Assembly (NCBI RefSeq): GCF_019683635.1
Contig: NZ_JADGIA010000021.1
Coordinates: 1 to 37,467, forward strand
DNA length: 37,467 nucleotides
Reading direction: 5' to 3'
Source: Thermogemmatispora sp.
GTDB taxonomy: Bacteria; Chloroflexota; Ktedonobacteria; Ktedonobacterales; Ktedonobacteraceae
The translations under genes and the position numbers were made by a program. The notes beneath the pieces are model-generated. The model worked only from the letters and a program-made list of their open reading frames with translations, had not been told where the DNA came from and ran no database searches. Within the stretch, counting starts at the first letter, position 1; every line of letters begins with the position of its first letter. Below are positions 8,831-16,463 of this stretch, piece after piece.

Positions 8831-8952
8831 CGGGCCGACCAGATGTTTGGTCGGGCTGGCATCGCCTACCATATGGCCTATAGGGTCTATCTCTAGAGAG
8901 CACTCTTTCCCGGCTCTGGCTTGTCTGGCAGAAGTAGCGAGCGGTCTCGTGC

Positions 8953-8982
8953 TTGACAAAGCGCTTGTGGGCTTGCTATCAT
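8953..8982 (+). promoter_or_regulatory. Strong promoter of the rplU leader region
   Basis: TTGACA (8953-8958) and TATCAT (8977-8982) are separated by 18 bp. The first downstream gene is rplU at 9681, so the transcript either has a leader of about 690 nt or encodes an RNA of its own. Confidence 0.6.
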
Positions 8983-8989
8983 GACAAAG

Positions 8990-9680
8990 CATCTAAAGTA
9001 TCGCTCTCAGGTGTAGCGGTCTGGCCCTGTAGGTGTAGCGCTGACCGCACACTTCAAAGAAGCATCCGCTCCCGCCCAGGCGTGGGCGGCAAGACCGCCC
9101 GTGACGGCAGGGCGTGTCAGGTCAATCAGGCCAGGATTTGCCCCGCACCAGACAGTCTGTCTGGTCTCAGGTTGCGGCTGAAATTAGCGCACCTGGCCTG
9201 GTACAGGGAAAAGACGCGCTCCTCTCCAGGCTCTAACTGAGATCTACCAGATTGCGGCTGGCCGTGTGCGATCTGTTCTGCCAGAGAGGCTTGCTCGCTG
9301 AGAGGCAGCTCAGGCTGCTGGCGGGCAAACAGAGAGAGGCAGAACAGGCTGAGGCTGCTCCTCTCCGAGCAAGGGCGCGCCGCTCCTTCTCTCTGGAGCA
9401 GCAGGCACCACTTTACCGGCTTGGTGCTGTCCAGCGCTCGATCGACGATGGAAGCAAGCGAGTATTATTGTGTGCACGGCCCGGGAACTGTGCCGAAGGC
9501 CTCCACCCACGCCTTCGACGTATCCCGTGCCCATAGCTGCGTGCCTGCAGTGACTTGTCCTGGCTGGTGGCTCAAGGCAGGCAGAGGCAGCAAGAGAGAG
9601 TAGCGATTGACGCCTGGAGAAGGTGGTTGCCGCACAGCGTTGATGAGCGGAGGTAGAGGTAAAGGAGCCGAACGGAAGCG
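8990..9680 (+). other. Long untranslated, highly structured region ahead of rplU
   Basis: No coding frame here looks real. Several strong inverted repeats are visible. GGGCGG/CCGCCC lies near 9085-9101, and ACCAGACA/TGTCTGGT forms a perfect 8-bp stem at 9147-9165. A long imperfect hairpin spans 9290-9373, with outer arms CTTGCTCG and CGAGCAAG and inner arms GAGAGG/CCTCTC and CAGC/GCTG. CGAAGGC/GCCTTCG is near 9493-9516. It could be the rplU-rpmA 5' leader (ribosomal protein operons are often autoregulated) or a separate small RNA. It does not match SRP RNA, RNase P RNA, tmRNA or a B12 riboswitch by eye. A second, weaker -10 (TATTAT near 9463) may start a shorter transcript. Confidence 0.4.
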
Positions 9681-10205
9681 ATGTTCGCAGTTATTAAAAG
9701 TGGTGGAAGACAATTCAAAGTTGAGGTAGGCGAGACCCTCCAGGTCAATCGCCTCCCCGTGCAGGAGGGCACCCAGATCCGCATTAGCGAGGTCCTGCTG
9801 CTCGCAGACGCTAATCGCACAGTGATCGGGCGTCCGCTCGTGGAAAACGCCAGCGTCCTGGCCACCGTCAGGCAGCATGCACGGGGCGATAAAATCGTCG
9901 TTTTCAAGTATAAGTCGAAGAAGCGCTATCGTCGTCGTAAAGGTCATCGCCAGGAGATTAGCATCCTGACCATCGATGACATCCTGCTCGACGGAGTGAG
10001 CCTCGTGACCGGCCAGACCCCCACGGAGGCTGAGCAGGGCACGCCAGTGTCGGGGGCGGCTCTGCAGCCTGCGACTGAGGAGCGGGGAGCTGCCGCCGAG
10101 ACTCCTGCCAGCGCCTCCGAGGAAGAGGGGCAGGCCAGGACTCGTCGCCGTCGTCGCGTACGGTCCCAGGAGGGTGAAGCTTCTCAAGCCTCAAGCGAAG
10201 AGTAG
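9681..10205 (+). CDS. rplU: 50S ribosomal protein L21 with acidic/basic C-terminal extension
   Basis: The first 103 or so residues are canonical L21, a 23S rRNA-binding protein of the large subunit: MFAVIKSGGRQFKVEVG at the start, VENASVLATV in the middle, and the basic KYKSKKRYRRRKGHRQ segment followed by the conserved end. The protein then continues for about 70 residues rich in Glu, Ala, Thr and Ser, with a block of five Arg near residue 155. Most L21 proteins stop near residue 103, so the tail is an addition. It is followed after 26 bp by rpmA, the usual L21-L27 pair. Upstream lies the long leader described at 8990-9680. Confidence 0.96.
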   Translation: MFAVIKSGGRQFKVEVGETLQVNRLPVQEGTQIRISEVLLLADANRTVIGRPLVENASVLATVRQHARGDKIVVFKYKSKKRYRRRKGHRQEISILTIDDILLDGVSLVTGQTPTEAEQGTPVSGAALQPATEERGAAAETPASASEEEGQARTRRRRRVRSQEGEASQASSEE

Positions 10206-10231
10206 AGTAGAGATCGTGAGGTTTACCAGCT

Positions 10232-10552
10232 ATGGCGCATAAAAAAGGTGTTGGTAGCTCGCGCAATGGTCGCGATAGCAAGGCGAAGCGCCTGGGTGTG
10301 AAGCGCTACGATGGCCAACTTGTCTCCGCCGGGACCATTATCGTCCGCCAGCGCGGTACGAAGATCAAGCCCGGTGATAATGTGGGTGTCGGGCGTGATT
10401 ACACGCTGTTTGCGCTCATCGATGGATATGTGAAGTTTGGTCATGCCTCGCGCACTCAGCGCAAGGTTAGCGTCTATCCAACGTTCCCCGGGCGGCCCTC
10501 CGTTGAGGAGTTGGTGGCTCAGGCTCAGGCTCAGCTTGAGGCTGGAAGCTAG
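10232..10552 (+). CDS. rpmA: 50S ribosomal protein L27
   Basis: L27 reaches toward the peptidyl-transferase centre of the 50S subunit. The 106-residue product begins [16 protein letters not shown], directly exposing the AHKKG N-terminus. There is no Staphylococcus-type N-terminal extension that would need proteolytic trimming. The core [18 protein letters not shown] and [15 protein letters not shown] are fully typical, and the C-terminus is about 15-20 residues longer than the shortest family members. It sits 26 bp after rplU and is followed by a strong intrinsic terminator, so the pair ends an operon. obgE, often next in other bacteria, is absent here. Confidence 0.97.
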   Translation: MAHKKGVGSSRNGRDSKAKRLGVKRYDGQLVSAGTIIVRQRGTKIKPGDNVGVGRDYTLFALIDGYVKFGHASRTQRKVSVYPTFPGRPSVEELVAQAQAQLEAGS

Positions 10553-10687
10553 CCGGCTTGCTCAGCCAGGTCGGGGAGCGTAAGATAGCGCGGCACCCGA
10601 ACCGCTTGCACCTGGCCAGCGCCGGCTCGGTCATCGCTATCCCGGGGGGCTGCCAGGGCAGGCTGTACTCAGTACTCAGCAGATGCA

Positions 10688-10731
10688 GAGAGAGCAGGCA
10701 GACGATTAGTCTGACCTGCTCTCTCTTTTTT
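10688..10731 (+). terminator. Rho-independent terminator of rplU-rpmA
   Basis: GAGAGAGCAGG (10688-10698) pairs with CCTGCTCTCTC (10715-10725). The stem extends inward through CAGAC/GTCTG with one bulged A around a GATTA loop, and six T follow (10726-10731). This is the clearest terminator in the window. Confidence 0.92.
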
Positions 10732-10736
10732 GGGAC

Positions 10737-10764
10737 CAGGCTATGACATCCATGCCATAGCCTG
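10737..10764. repeat. Inverted repeat downstream of the rpmA terminator
   Basis: CAGGCTATG (10737-10745) and CATAGCCTG (10756-10764) are perfect 9-bp arms with a 10-bp spacer. They lie between rpmA and the end of the minus-strand gene at 10869. With no T-run beyond it on the minus strand, it may be a processing or rho-linked stem. Nothing else was recognised in the 316-bp gap between the two genes. Confidence 0.45.
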
Positions 10765-10868
10765 CCACTATGCTCGCTGGTGACCTGCCGACGCGGTGCT
10801 CAGGGAACGGCTGGCTGCTCAGGCTCTGGTCGAAGGGAGTGAGCCGGACCAGGACCCCATCGCCTCGC

Positions 10869-12350
10869 TCACTGGCGAGTATTGGCCGGGCAGGTTACCA
10901 CAATCTGATGCGTCCGCCGGTCGCTCATCAGGCTACAGGTCTGGCCGTTAAGGGTCGCTGTGCCATTGCAGCCTACCACCAGCGTGCCATTGACGTTACA
11001 GTCGAGCGGCGTGTTAATGACCTCGCCGTTGATCGTGGCAGCGATGGCTACGCCCTGCGGCGTGCGCTGAACCTGCACGGGATCGGGGACATGCAGCAGT
11101 CTTGTGCAATTGAGGCCATCAGCTTCAAAGGTTGTGATGAAGCGCTGTGCCAGGAAGGTAAAGAGTGAGTTAGCCACCGCTGGATCGGGCGAAGGACGTG
11201 TTTTTGTGAGCGAGGCATCGACGAGCAAGCGTAGCGGGGCGATGGCCAGCAGATTGGCGCAGTACAGGGTTGTGCTGGCAAAGACCTGATCGCGCACCTG
11301 GGGCTGGTCGACGCCAGCGCGGTAGGCGTTGAGCTTCGCGAGGTTGGGGTGGCCATCAACGGTGACCATCGGGTCGCCATTAGGGACCAGGGCAACGGGG
11401 GCCCGCTGCCAGGCAGCGGCCTGTAACTCGTTAAGCGGCAGAGCGGTTGTCATCTGGCCTGGATCAGCCAGATCGGGAGCCATCCAGGGTGTGCAGCCCA
11501 GAGCGCCATCCAGCCCGAGCGCCAGCAGGCGGTTATCACTGCCATTCACCTGGGGCTGGGCATGCTGTAGAACGGCGATGGCATGGCGTGTCATCTGAGC
11601 CGTGCGCCCGTCCCTGGTAACCAGATAAGCCGTCGTCACATTATCGCTCTGGTCCTGGTCTACCAGCGCAAAATCACGCACGCTGGGGCAGGGGAGGCCA
11701 TCGCGTGCCCGTCCTAGCGGCGGCGGCTTCAGCTTGCCAGCACGGATGGCCTGATTGGCAGCAGCAAAGAAAGCGGGCGCATTGCAATAGGCGAACTGGC
11801 CAAAGAGCGAGCCGCGGATGCCATTCACGCAGTGGCCTTCGGCCAGACTGTTACCGCTGCTACGCAGCGTCAAATTCTCGCCGTTGAAGCCGAACCACAG
11901 TGCTACAATACCCCCTGTGGGCAGTTGCGGCACCACAGGGGCAAGCGCCGGCTTCTGACCCCGATCAACCACCAGGGGATTGTAAATAGCGATCCGTCCC
12001 GTTGCTGGATCGATCACCGCTGCCTGGACAAAGGCCGCCTGATCAGGGTTGGCCTCATGGCAAGGGCCGCGGGCTGGATCTGTGGCCACGAGCTGGTAGG
12101 GCGTGGCCAGACCACGCGCCGTGAGTGGGTGAGACGGTACAATCAGCGTACAATCGGTATTGGCGGGCGCGGCAGCTTGCGAGCTGGTGAGCCGTGGAAC
12201 CAGATAGAGGGCACCGCCCGTCAAGGCCAGAACCAGCGGCACCGCGATCCCCACCAGCATCAGCGGAGAGAAACGTCGACGCCTTCGTCGGCGTTCAGAC
12301 CCCAGGCCAGCTGCAGCCGGCCTGGTGGCCTCTTTGAGCAGTGACTTCAT
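10869..12350 (-). CDS. Membrane-anchored secreted protein with Cys-rich ectodomain, unknown function
   Basis: I do not recognise the family. The 493-residue product has a short cytoplasmic segment ending in seven consecutive Arg (about 20-26), then one hydrophobic helix (about 28-50), then a large ectodomain of about 440 residues. The Arg run before the helix fits the positive-inside rule. The ectodomain contains twelve Cys, an even number consistent with six disulfides, including several in short loops such as LDCNVNG, VGCNGT and QTCSLM near the C-terminus. A Pro/Ala/Gly-rich composition and the absence of catalytic motifs suggest a structural or binding role. The ATG at 12350 has an AAGGGGG box about 12 bp upstream. 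The flanking genes do not suggest a pathway. Confidence 0.75.
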   Translation of the reverse strand: MKSLLKEATRPAAAGLGSERRRRRRRFSPLMLVGIAVPLVLALTGGALYLVPRLTSSQAAAPANTDCTLIVPSHPLTARGLATPYQLVATDPARGPCHEANPDQAAFVQAAVIDPATGRIAIYNPLVVDRGQKPALAPVVPQLPTGGIVALWFGFNGENLTLRSSGNSLAEGHCVNGIRGSLFGQFAYCNAPAFFAAANQAIRAGKLKPPPLGRARDGLPCPSVRDFALVDQDQSDNVTTAYLVTRDGRTAQMTRHAIAVLQHAQPQVNGSDNRLLALGLDGALGCTPWMAPDLADPGQMTTALPLNELQAAAWQRAPVALVPNGDPMVTVDGHPNLAKLNAYRAGVDQPQVRDQVFASTTLYCANLLAIAPLRLLVDASLTKTRPSPDPAVANSLFTFLAQRFITTFEADGLNCTRLLHVPDPVQVQRTPQGVAIAATINGEVINTPLDCNVNGTLVVGCNGTATLNGQTCSLMSDRRTHQIVVTCPANTRQ

Positions 12351-12456
12351 TGAATTTGAGACCCCCTTGAGCGCGCCGGTCTGCAGGCGTACTGACCGGC
12401 ACCCTCTTGCATCCTGCTGAAATGCGGTGAAAGAACCCTACATTGAATAATGCATG

Positions 12457-12486
12457 TTGATCAAAGCGATCTGGATGAGATAATAC
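12457..12486 (+). promoter_or_regulatory. Possible promoter upstream of purH
   Basis: TTGATC (12457-12462) and TAATAC (12481-12486) are separated by 18 bp. The distance to purH is about 600 bp, so an intermediate RNA is possible, but none was recognised. Confidence 0.3.
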
Positions 12487-12656
12487 CCTGAGCCTCTGCC
12501 GATTTTGATACTTCAGCCAGAAGTTGGCAGGAAAGTACCATCAGGCGGTTAAGATGGCGAGCGCGCGCAGAGCAGCGGCAATATGCCGAAAAGAGGCAGA
12601 ATCAGGCTCCAGTCTTTGACGGAGGGCCAGGTGCTAGTCGAGGGGCCTCTCCTTTT

Positions 12657-12665
12657 TGCTATACT
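12657..12665 (+). promoter_or_regulatory. purH: Extended -10 promoter, probably for purH
   Basis: TGCTATACT is a TGn-extended -10 without a good -35, giving a leader of about 410 nt. Within that leader, GCATCT occurs three times between about 12734 and 12760. GGAAGA-ATCG-TCTTCC near 12880-12895 is a perfect tetraloop hairpin. I see no purine-riboswitch core and no coding frame in the rest of the 735-bp gap. Confidence 0.45.
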
Positions 12666-13085
12666 ATGCATTGAAATTTCTTCTCATCCGGCCAGCGGGC
12701 CAGCCAGGCAACGGACTGTTCTGCCTTCCTTATGCATCTCATGCATCTGGCATCTGCATTGACAGCCAGGAAGCTCCTTCAGAAGAGTAGAGGAAGCACT
12801 GTAGGCGAAACCGCGCTGCGGCGGCTTTCTCGGCTTATCAGTATACGCGGAGAAGAAGAGGCAAGGAGGGCATAGGAAGGAAGAATCGTCTTCCGCCCGG
12901 CAAGAGGCGCAGGTCGGAGGGCTGGCCCCGCCGAGAGCGGGTGTCGTGGCGGCCACTCGGCTCGTGAGGCCATGTGAGCGCGGGCGGGGCAGGTACGAAG
13001 GCGAGCAAAGATGCTTGCTCACTCAGCAACAAACGTGGAAAGTGGCTCTACTCGCAGCCCAGCCAAGCGAAAGGAAAGAAGCAGC

Positions 13086-14657
13086 ATGCGAGCAATCATC
13101 AGCGTAGCCAATCGCGAGCATCTAGACGAGCTAGGCCATGCCCTGGCAGAGCGCCAGGTGACCATTTTTGCCACTGGAGGAACCGCGGCGGCTCTGGAAA
13201 GCGCTGGCGTAGCGGTTCAACCGGTCAGCAGTCTCATCCAGTTCCCCGAGATCCTTGGGGGGCGCGTCAAGACGCTGCACCCCCACATTTACGGGGGCAT
13301 CCTGGCGCGACGCTCTGATCCGGCCCACATGCGCGAGCTAGAAGCGCATGGCATTGCCCCCATCGACCTGGTGGCCGTCAATCTCTATCCTTTCATCGAA
13401 ACCGTGGCCCGTGAAGACGTGAGCCTGGAAGAAGCCCAGGAGCAGATCGACATTGGAGGCGTTGCCCTTATCCGCGCCGCCGCCAAGAATTTCCAGGATG
13501 TCCTCGTCCTGGTGCGTCCCCAGGACTACGAGCCTGTCCTGCAGGAATGGCAGGAGCGCGGCGAGGTCAGTCAAGAGACGCGGCGACGGCTGGCCGCCAT
13601 TGCCTTCCAGTATACGGCCAGCTATGATACCGCTATCGCCGAATATTTGCGCGGCCAGGACACCGACTACTTCCCTGAAGAACTCACCCTGCCGTTGCAG
13701 CGCATTCAGACCTTGCGCTACGGCGAGAATCCCCACCAACGCGCCGCCTTCTATCGCTGGGGAGGACTCTCGACCGTCAAGGACTCTCGACCGGCGGTTG
13801 CCACTGCCGAAGTGCTGCACGGCAAAGAGCTTTCTTTCAACAACCTGCTGGACCTTGACGCGGCCCTGGCTGCCGCTGGCAGTTTTGTCGCTCCCACAGT
13901 AGCCATCATCAAGCATACCAACCCCTGTGGTCTGGCCTGCGGCGATACCCTGCTTGATGCCTATCGCAAAGCCCACGCCGGCGACCCGGTCTCAGCCTAT
14001 GGCGGTATCATCGGCTGCAACCGGCCCGTAGAGGCTGACGTGGCTCAAGAAATTCACCAACTTTTCTACGAGGCCGTCATCGCGCCCGAGTTCACGCCCG
14101 AGGCCCTGGCCATCCTCCGCCAGAAAAAGAACATTCGCCTGCTTGCCACGCATGCCCCTATCGATCCCTCGACCCTCAACGCCCAGATCTTCAAATCCGG
14201 GCGCTTTGACATCCGCAGCGTCAGTGGCGGCCTCCTCCTTCAGACAGCCGACTTCATTGGCGAGCACGAGCTGGAATATCGCGTTGTCACCGAACGCAAA
14301 CCAACACTGGAAGAAATGACCGACCTCATGTTCGCCTGGAAGGTCGTACGCCATGTCAAATCGAACGCCATCGTTCTGGCGCATAAGCTGGCGGTTGTGG
14401 GCGTCGGAGCTGGTCAGATGAACCGCGTCACCAGTGTGCAACTGGCCGTCGAGAAAGCGGGAGAGCGCGCTCGCGGGGCTGTTCTGGCTTCAGACGCTTT
14501 CTTCCCCTTTGCTGACGGCGTCGAAGCTGCCGCCAAGGCCGGGGTAACGGCCATCATCCAACCTGGTGGCTCCATTCGCGACGAGGACTCTATCCGCGTT
14601 GCCAACCAGCACGCCATCGCCATGATCTTCACCGGCAGGCGACACTTCCGTCACTAA
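13086..14657 (+). CDS. purH: Bifunctional AICAR transformylase / IMP cyclohydrolase PurH
   Basis: PurH performs the last two steps of purine synthesis, formylating AICAR with 10-formyl-tetrahydrofolate and closing the ring to IMP. The 523-residue length is normal. The N-terminal MGS-like cyclohydrolase domain shows FATGGTAAAL, GGRVKTLHPHIYGG (59-72) and VNLYPF. The transformylase domain shows RYGENPHQ (211-218), the catalytic KHTNPCG (276-282), SAYGGIIG and the closing PGGSIRDEDSI. The ATG at 13086 follows a GAAAGGAAAGAAG stretch; an in-frame ATG at 13011 would add 25 unrelated residues. No other pur gene is adjacent. Confidence 0.97.
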   Translation: MRAIISVANREHLDELGHALAERQVTIFATGGTAAALESAGVAVQPVSSLIQFPEILGGRVKTLHPHIYGGILARRSDPAHMRELEAHGIAPIDLVAVNLYPFIETVAREDVSLEEAQEQIDIGGVALIRAAAKNFQDVLVLVRPQDYEPVLQEWQERGEVSQETRRRLAAIAFQYTASYDTAIAEYLRGQDTDYFPEELTLPLQRIQTLRYGENPHQRAAFYRWGGLSTVKDSRPAVATAEVLHGKELSFNNLLDLDAALAAAGSFVAPTVAIIKHTNPCGLACGDTLLDAYRKAHAGDPVSAYGGIIGCNRPVEADVAQEIHQLFYEAVIAPEFTPEALAILRQKKNIRLLATHAPIDPSTLNAQIFKSGRFDIRSVSGGLLLQTADFIGEHELEYRVVTERKPTLEEMTDLMFAWKVVRHVKSNAIVLAHKLAVVGVGAGQMNRVTSVQLAVEKAGERARGAVLASDAFFPFADGVEAAAKAGVTAIIQPGGSIRDEDSIRVANQHAIAMIFTGRRHFRH

Positions 14658-14710
14658 GCGGGCACTATCCTCTCTCCGGCTGCCTGTAGATCTTCTCCTT
14701 TCCACAGTGC

Positions 14711-14752
14711 CAAAACAAGAGCAGCCGCTCCCCACTTTCAAGGAGCGGCTGC
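14711..14752 (-). terminator. Intrinsic terminator of the small membrane protein gene
   Basis: GCAGCCGCTCC (14721-14731) and GGAGCGGCTGC (14742-14752) form a perfect 11-bp stem with a 10-nt loop. On the minus strand it is followed by TCTTGTTTTG, so it best serves the minus-strand gene ending at 14798. It may also stop purH transcripts from the other side. Confidence 0.65.
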
Positions 14753-14797
14753 CAGGTATCTGCAGCGTGAAGTATGGTCCCGACAACAGCGAGACCC

Positions 14798-15175
14798 TCA
14801 AATTAGCTCATCGCAGAAGAAGTAGACCCAAAGAATCGCCACAGCGAGGCCACCGATCAGCGTAAAGAAGCCGACGGCACCCGCCGCTGTATTGTTCGGG
14901 TCCTTGAAGGGATAGAAAATGATCAGGGCAAGCCAGACCAGTGTTAGGGCAACTGTCAGGCTCAGCTTCGTAATAATCGGCGGGGACGGATAGAAAATAT
15001 GATAGAGCACCAGCACCAGCAGACCGATGATCGCCGCCAGCAGGAGCAGATTAATCATCACCCCGCCGCCGAAGTCGAAGACCAGCGTCGGCTTTATGAA
15101 AAGAAAGCAGCAGATCCAGAGGATCGTCAGAATAATGCTGCCGATGACTTTGCCCTTTGGTGCAACAGAAATCAC
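14798..15175 (-). CDS. Small membrane protein with four transmembrane helices, unknown function
   Basis: I do not recognise a named family. The GTG start at 15175 is preferred because AAAGGAG lies 9 bp upstream; a frame opening at 15226 would put that site inside the gene. The 125-residue product has a short basic N-terminus (VISVAPKGK) and four hydrophobic segments at roughly 10-28, 35-60, 67-88 and 97-120, with a PFKDPNN loop before the last helix. Nothing catalytic is visible. It is 261 bp downstream of psuG and is closed by its own terminator. The 15176-15436 gap holds only a weak promoter-like TTGGCG-16 bp-GATACT on the minus strand. Confidence 0.6.
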   Translation of the reverse strand: MISVAPKGKVIGSIILTILWICCFLFIKPTLVFDFGGGVMINLLLLAAIIGLLVLVLYHIFYPSPPIITKLSLTVALTLVWLALIIFYPFKDPNNTAAGAVGFFTLIGGLAVAILWVYFFCDELI

Positions 15176-15436
15176 GTGACAAAGCTCCTTTCGCGGAGTA
15201 CCCAGGGGGGTCCGCGGCGAGGTCAAGTATCAGGTCCCGACCTGCCACGCCAACAGCGTCGTCGCCCGGGATCTCAAGGCACGTCTCCTTTCTGGCACGT
15301 GCTTTCCAGCTTCCTATTGTAGTCCTTAGCCGGCGAGAAATCAACAGGAACCGACCTCTGGCGACCAATCTGCCATCCAGGGCGACCTGGCTCAGCGGGC
15401 AGAGGCAGGGAACGGAAGGCGACACGCCAGGCAGAC

Positions 15437-16384
15437 TCAGGATCGCCCACTGACGGCGCAGTAAGCGCGCGCAATGCGAGCAGCCACACGAGCATTATTG
15501 ACCAGTAGCGCGCAATTAGCCCGCAGGCTAGCGCCTCCCGTGGTCTCAGCGACCCGACGCAGCAAAAAAGGAGTCAGGGCGGCCCCGCTAATTCCCTGGG
15601 CCTCTGCCCTGGCCAGCGCCGCCGCGATAGCCGCCTCCACCTGCTCAGCGGGCAAGGCTGCCTCGACTGGCACCGGCGAGCACACGAGCAAACCAGCTAA
15701 GCCACACTCCCAATGCGTGCGGGCAATAGTGGCCGCCTGCACCTCATCGTCGACGCGCTGCTGCAAGCGCAGACCACTGCGCGGAGTATAGAAAGCCGGG
15801 AACTCATCCGTTTGCCAGCCAAGGACTGGCACCCCTTGCGTCTCCAAATACTCCAAGGTACGGGGCAGGTCCAGAATGGCCTTGGCTCCGGCGCAGACCA
15901 CCAGCACCGGCGTTCGACTCAGCTCCATCAGATCGGCGGAGATATCCAGCGTACTCTCACCTCCGCGATGCACGCCTCCGATACCGCCAGTGGCAAAGAA
16001 GCGGATACCGGCCAGATGGGCGCAGAGCATCGTCCCGGCGACCGTCGTCGCTCCCAACCGCCGACTCGCCAGCGCAAAAGCCAGATCGCGTCGACTCACC
16101 TTCAGCACATCCTGAGCCGTTGCCAGCTCCTCAAGGGCCGCTCTGTCAAGGCCGACCATAATCCGACCGGCGCGGATCGCAATTGTCGCCGGCACGGCTC
16201 CCTCCTCACGAACGGCCTCCTCCATAGCCAGGGCTGTCTCTATGTTGGTGGGATATGGCAGACCGTGAGCAATGACCGTGGATTCCAGAGCCACCAGCGG
16301 ACGGCCCTCGGCCAAAGCATCGCGCACCGTGGGCGCAAGCCATAGATAACGATCAGCAGCTGCTGCTGATGCAGAGAAAGGCAT
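15437..16384 (-). CDS. psuG: Pseudouridine-5'-phosphate glycosidase
   Basis: PsuG breaks the C-C glycosidic bond of pseudouridine 5'-phosphate to uracil and ribose 5-phosphate, completing RNA pseudouridine salvage. The 315-residue protein matches family length and shows VALESTVIAHGLPYP with the acid residue E34, a Lys in VLKVSRRDL (K95), ATGGIGGVHRG, a metal-site Asp in DISADLMEL (D150), and the Schiff-base Lys in CAGAKAILDLP (K168). The E34 and K168 pair corresponds to Glu31 and Lys166 of the E. coli enzyme. The ATG at 16384 follows AGGGAG; a GTG four codons upstream is possible. It follows the M20 peptidase gene after 79 bp on the same strand. The kinase PsuK that supplies its substrate is not in the window. 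Confidence 0.94.
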   Translation of the reverse strand: MPFSASAAAADRYLWLAPTVRDALAEGRPLVALESTVIAHGLPYPTNIETALAMEEAVREEGAVPATIAIRAGRIMVGLDRAALEELATAQDVLKVSRRDLAFALASRRLGATTVAGTMLCAHLAGIRFFATGGIGGVHRGGESTLDISADLMELSRTPVLVVCAGAKAILDLPRTLEYLETQGVPVLGWQTDEFPAFYTPRSGLRLQQRVDDEVQAATIARTHWECGLAGLLVCSPVPVEAALPAEQVEAAIAAALARAEAQGISGAALTPFLLRRVAETTGGASLRANCALLVNNARVAARIARAYCAVSGRS

Positions 16385-16463
16385 GCTCTCCCTCACCTCA
16401 ACAAGCTAACATGGGCGGGCGCCGCCCCAGGATTGCCGGGGGCGGGCGAAGACGTTCTCTCGC

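Noticed and set aside
9085..9180. SRP RNA or cobalamin riboswitch between the CarH-like gene and rplU
   Set aside because: Short resemblances such as GTCAGGTC exist, but the SRP tetraloop/asymmetric-loop core and the B12-box are missing, and the downstream gene is ribosomal.
12674..13022. Small open frames in the purH leader on the minus strand
   Set aside because: Cys/Ser/Pro-rich random-looking translations without ribosome sites; more consistent with untranslated leader.
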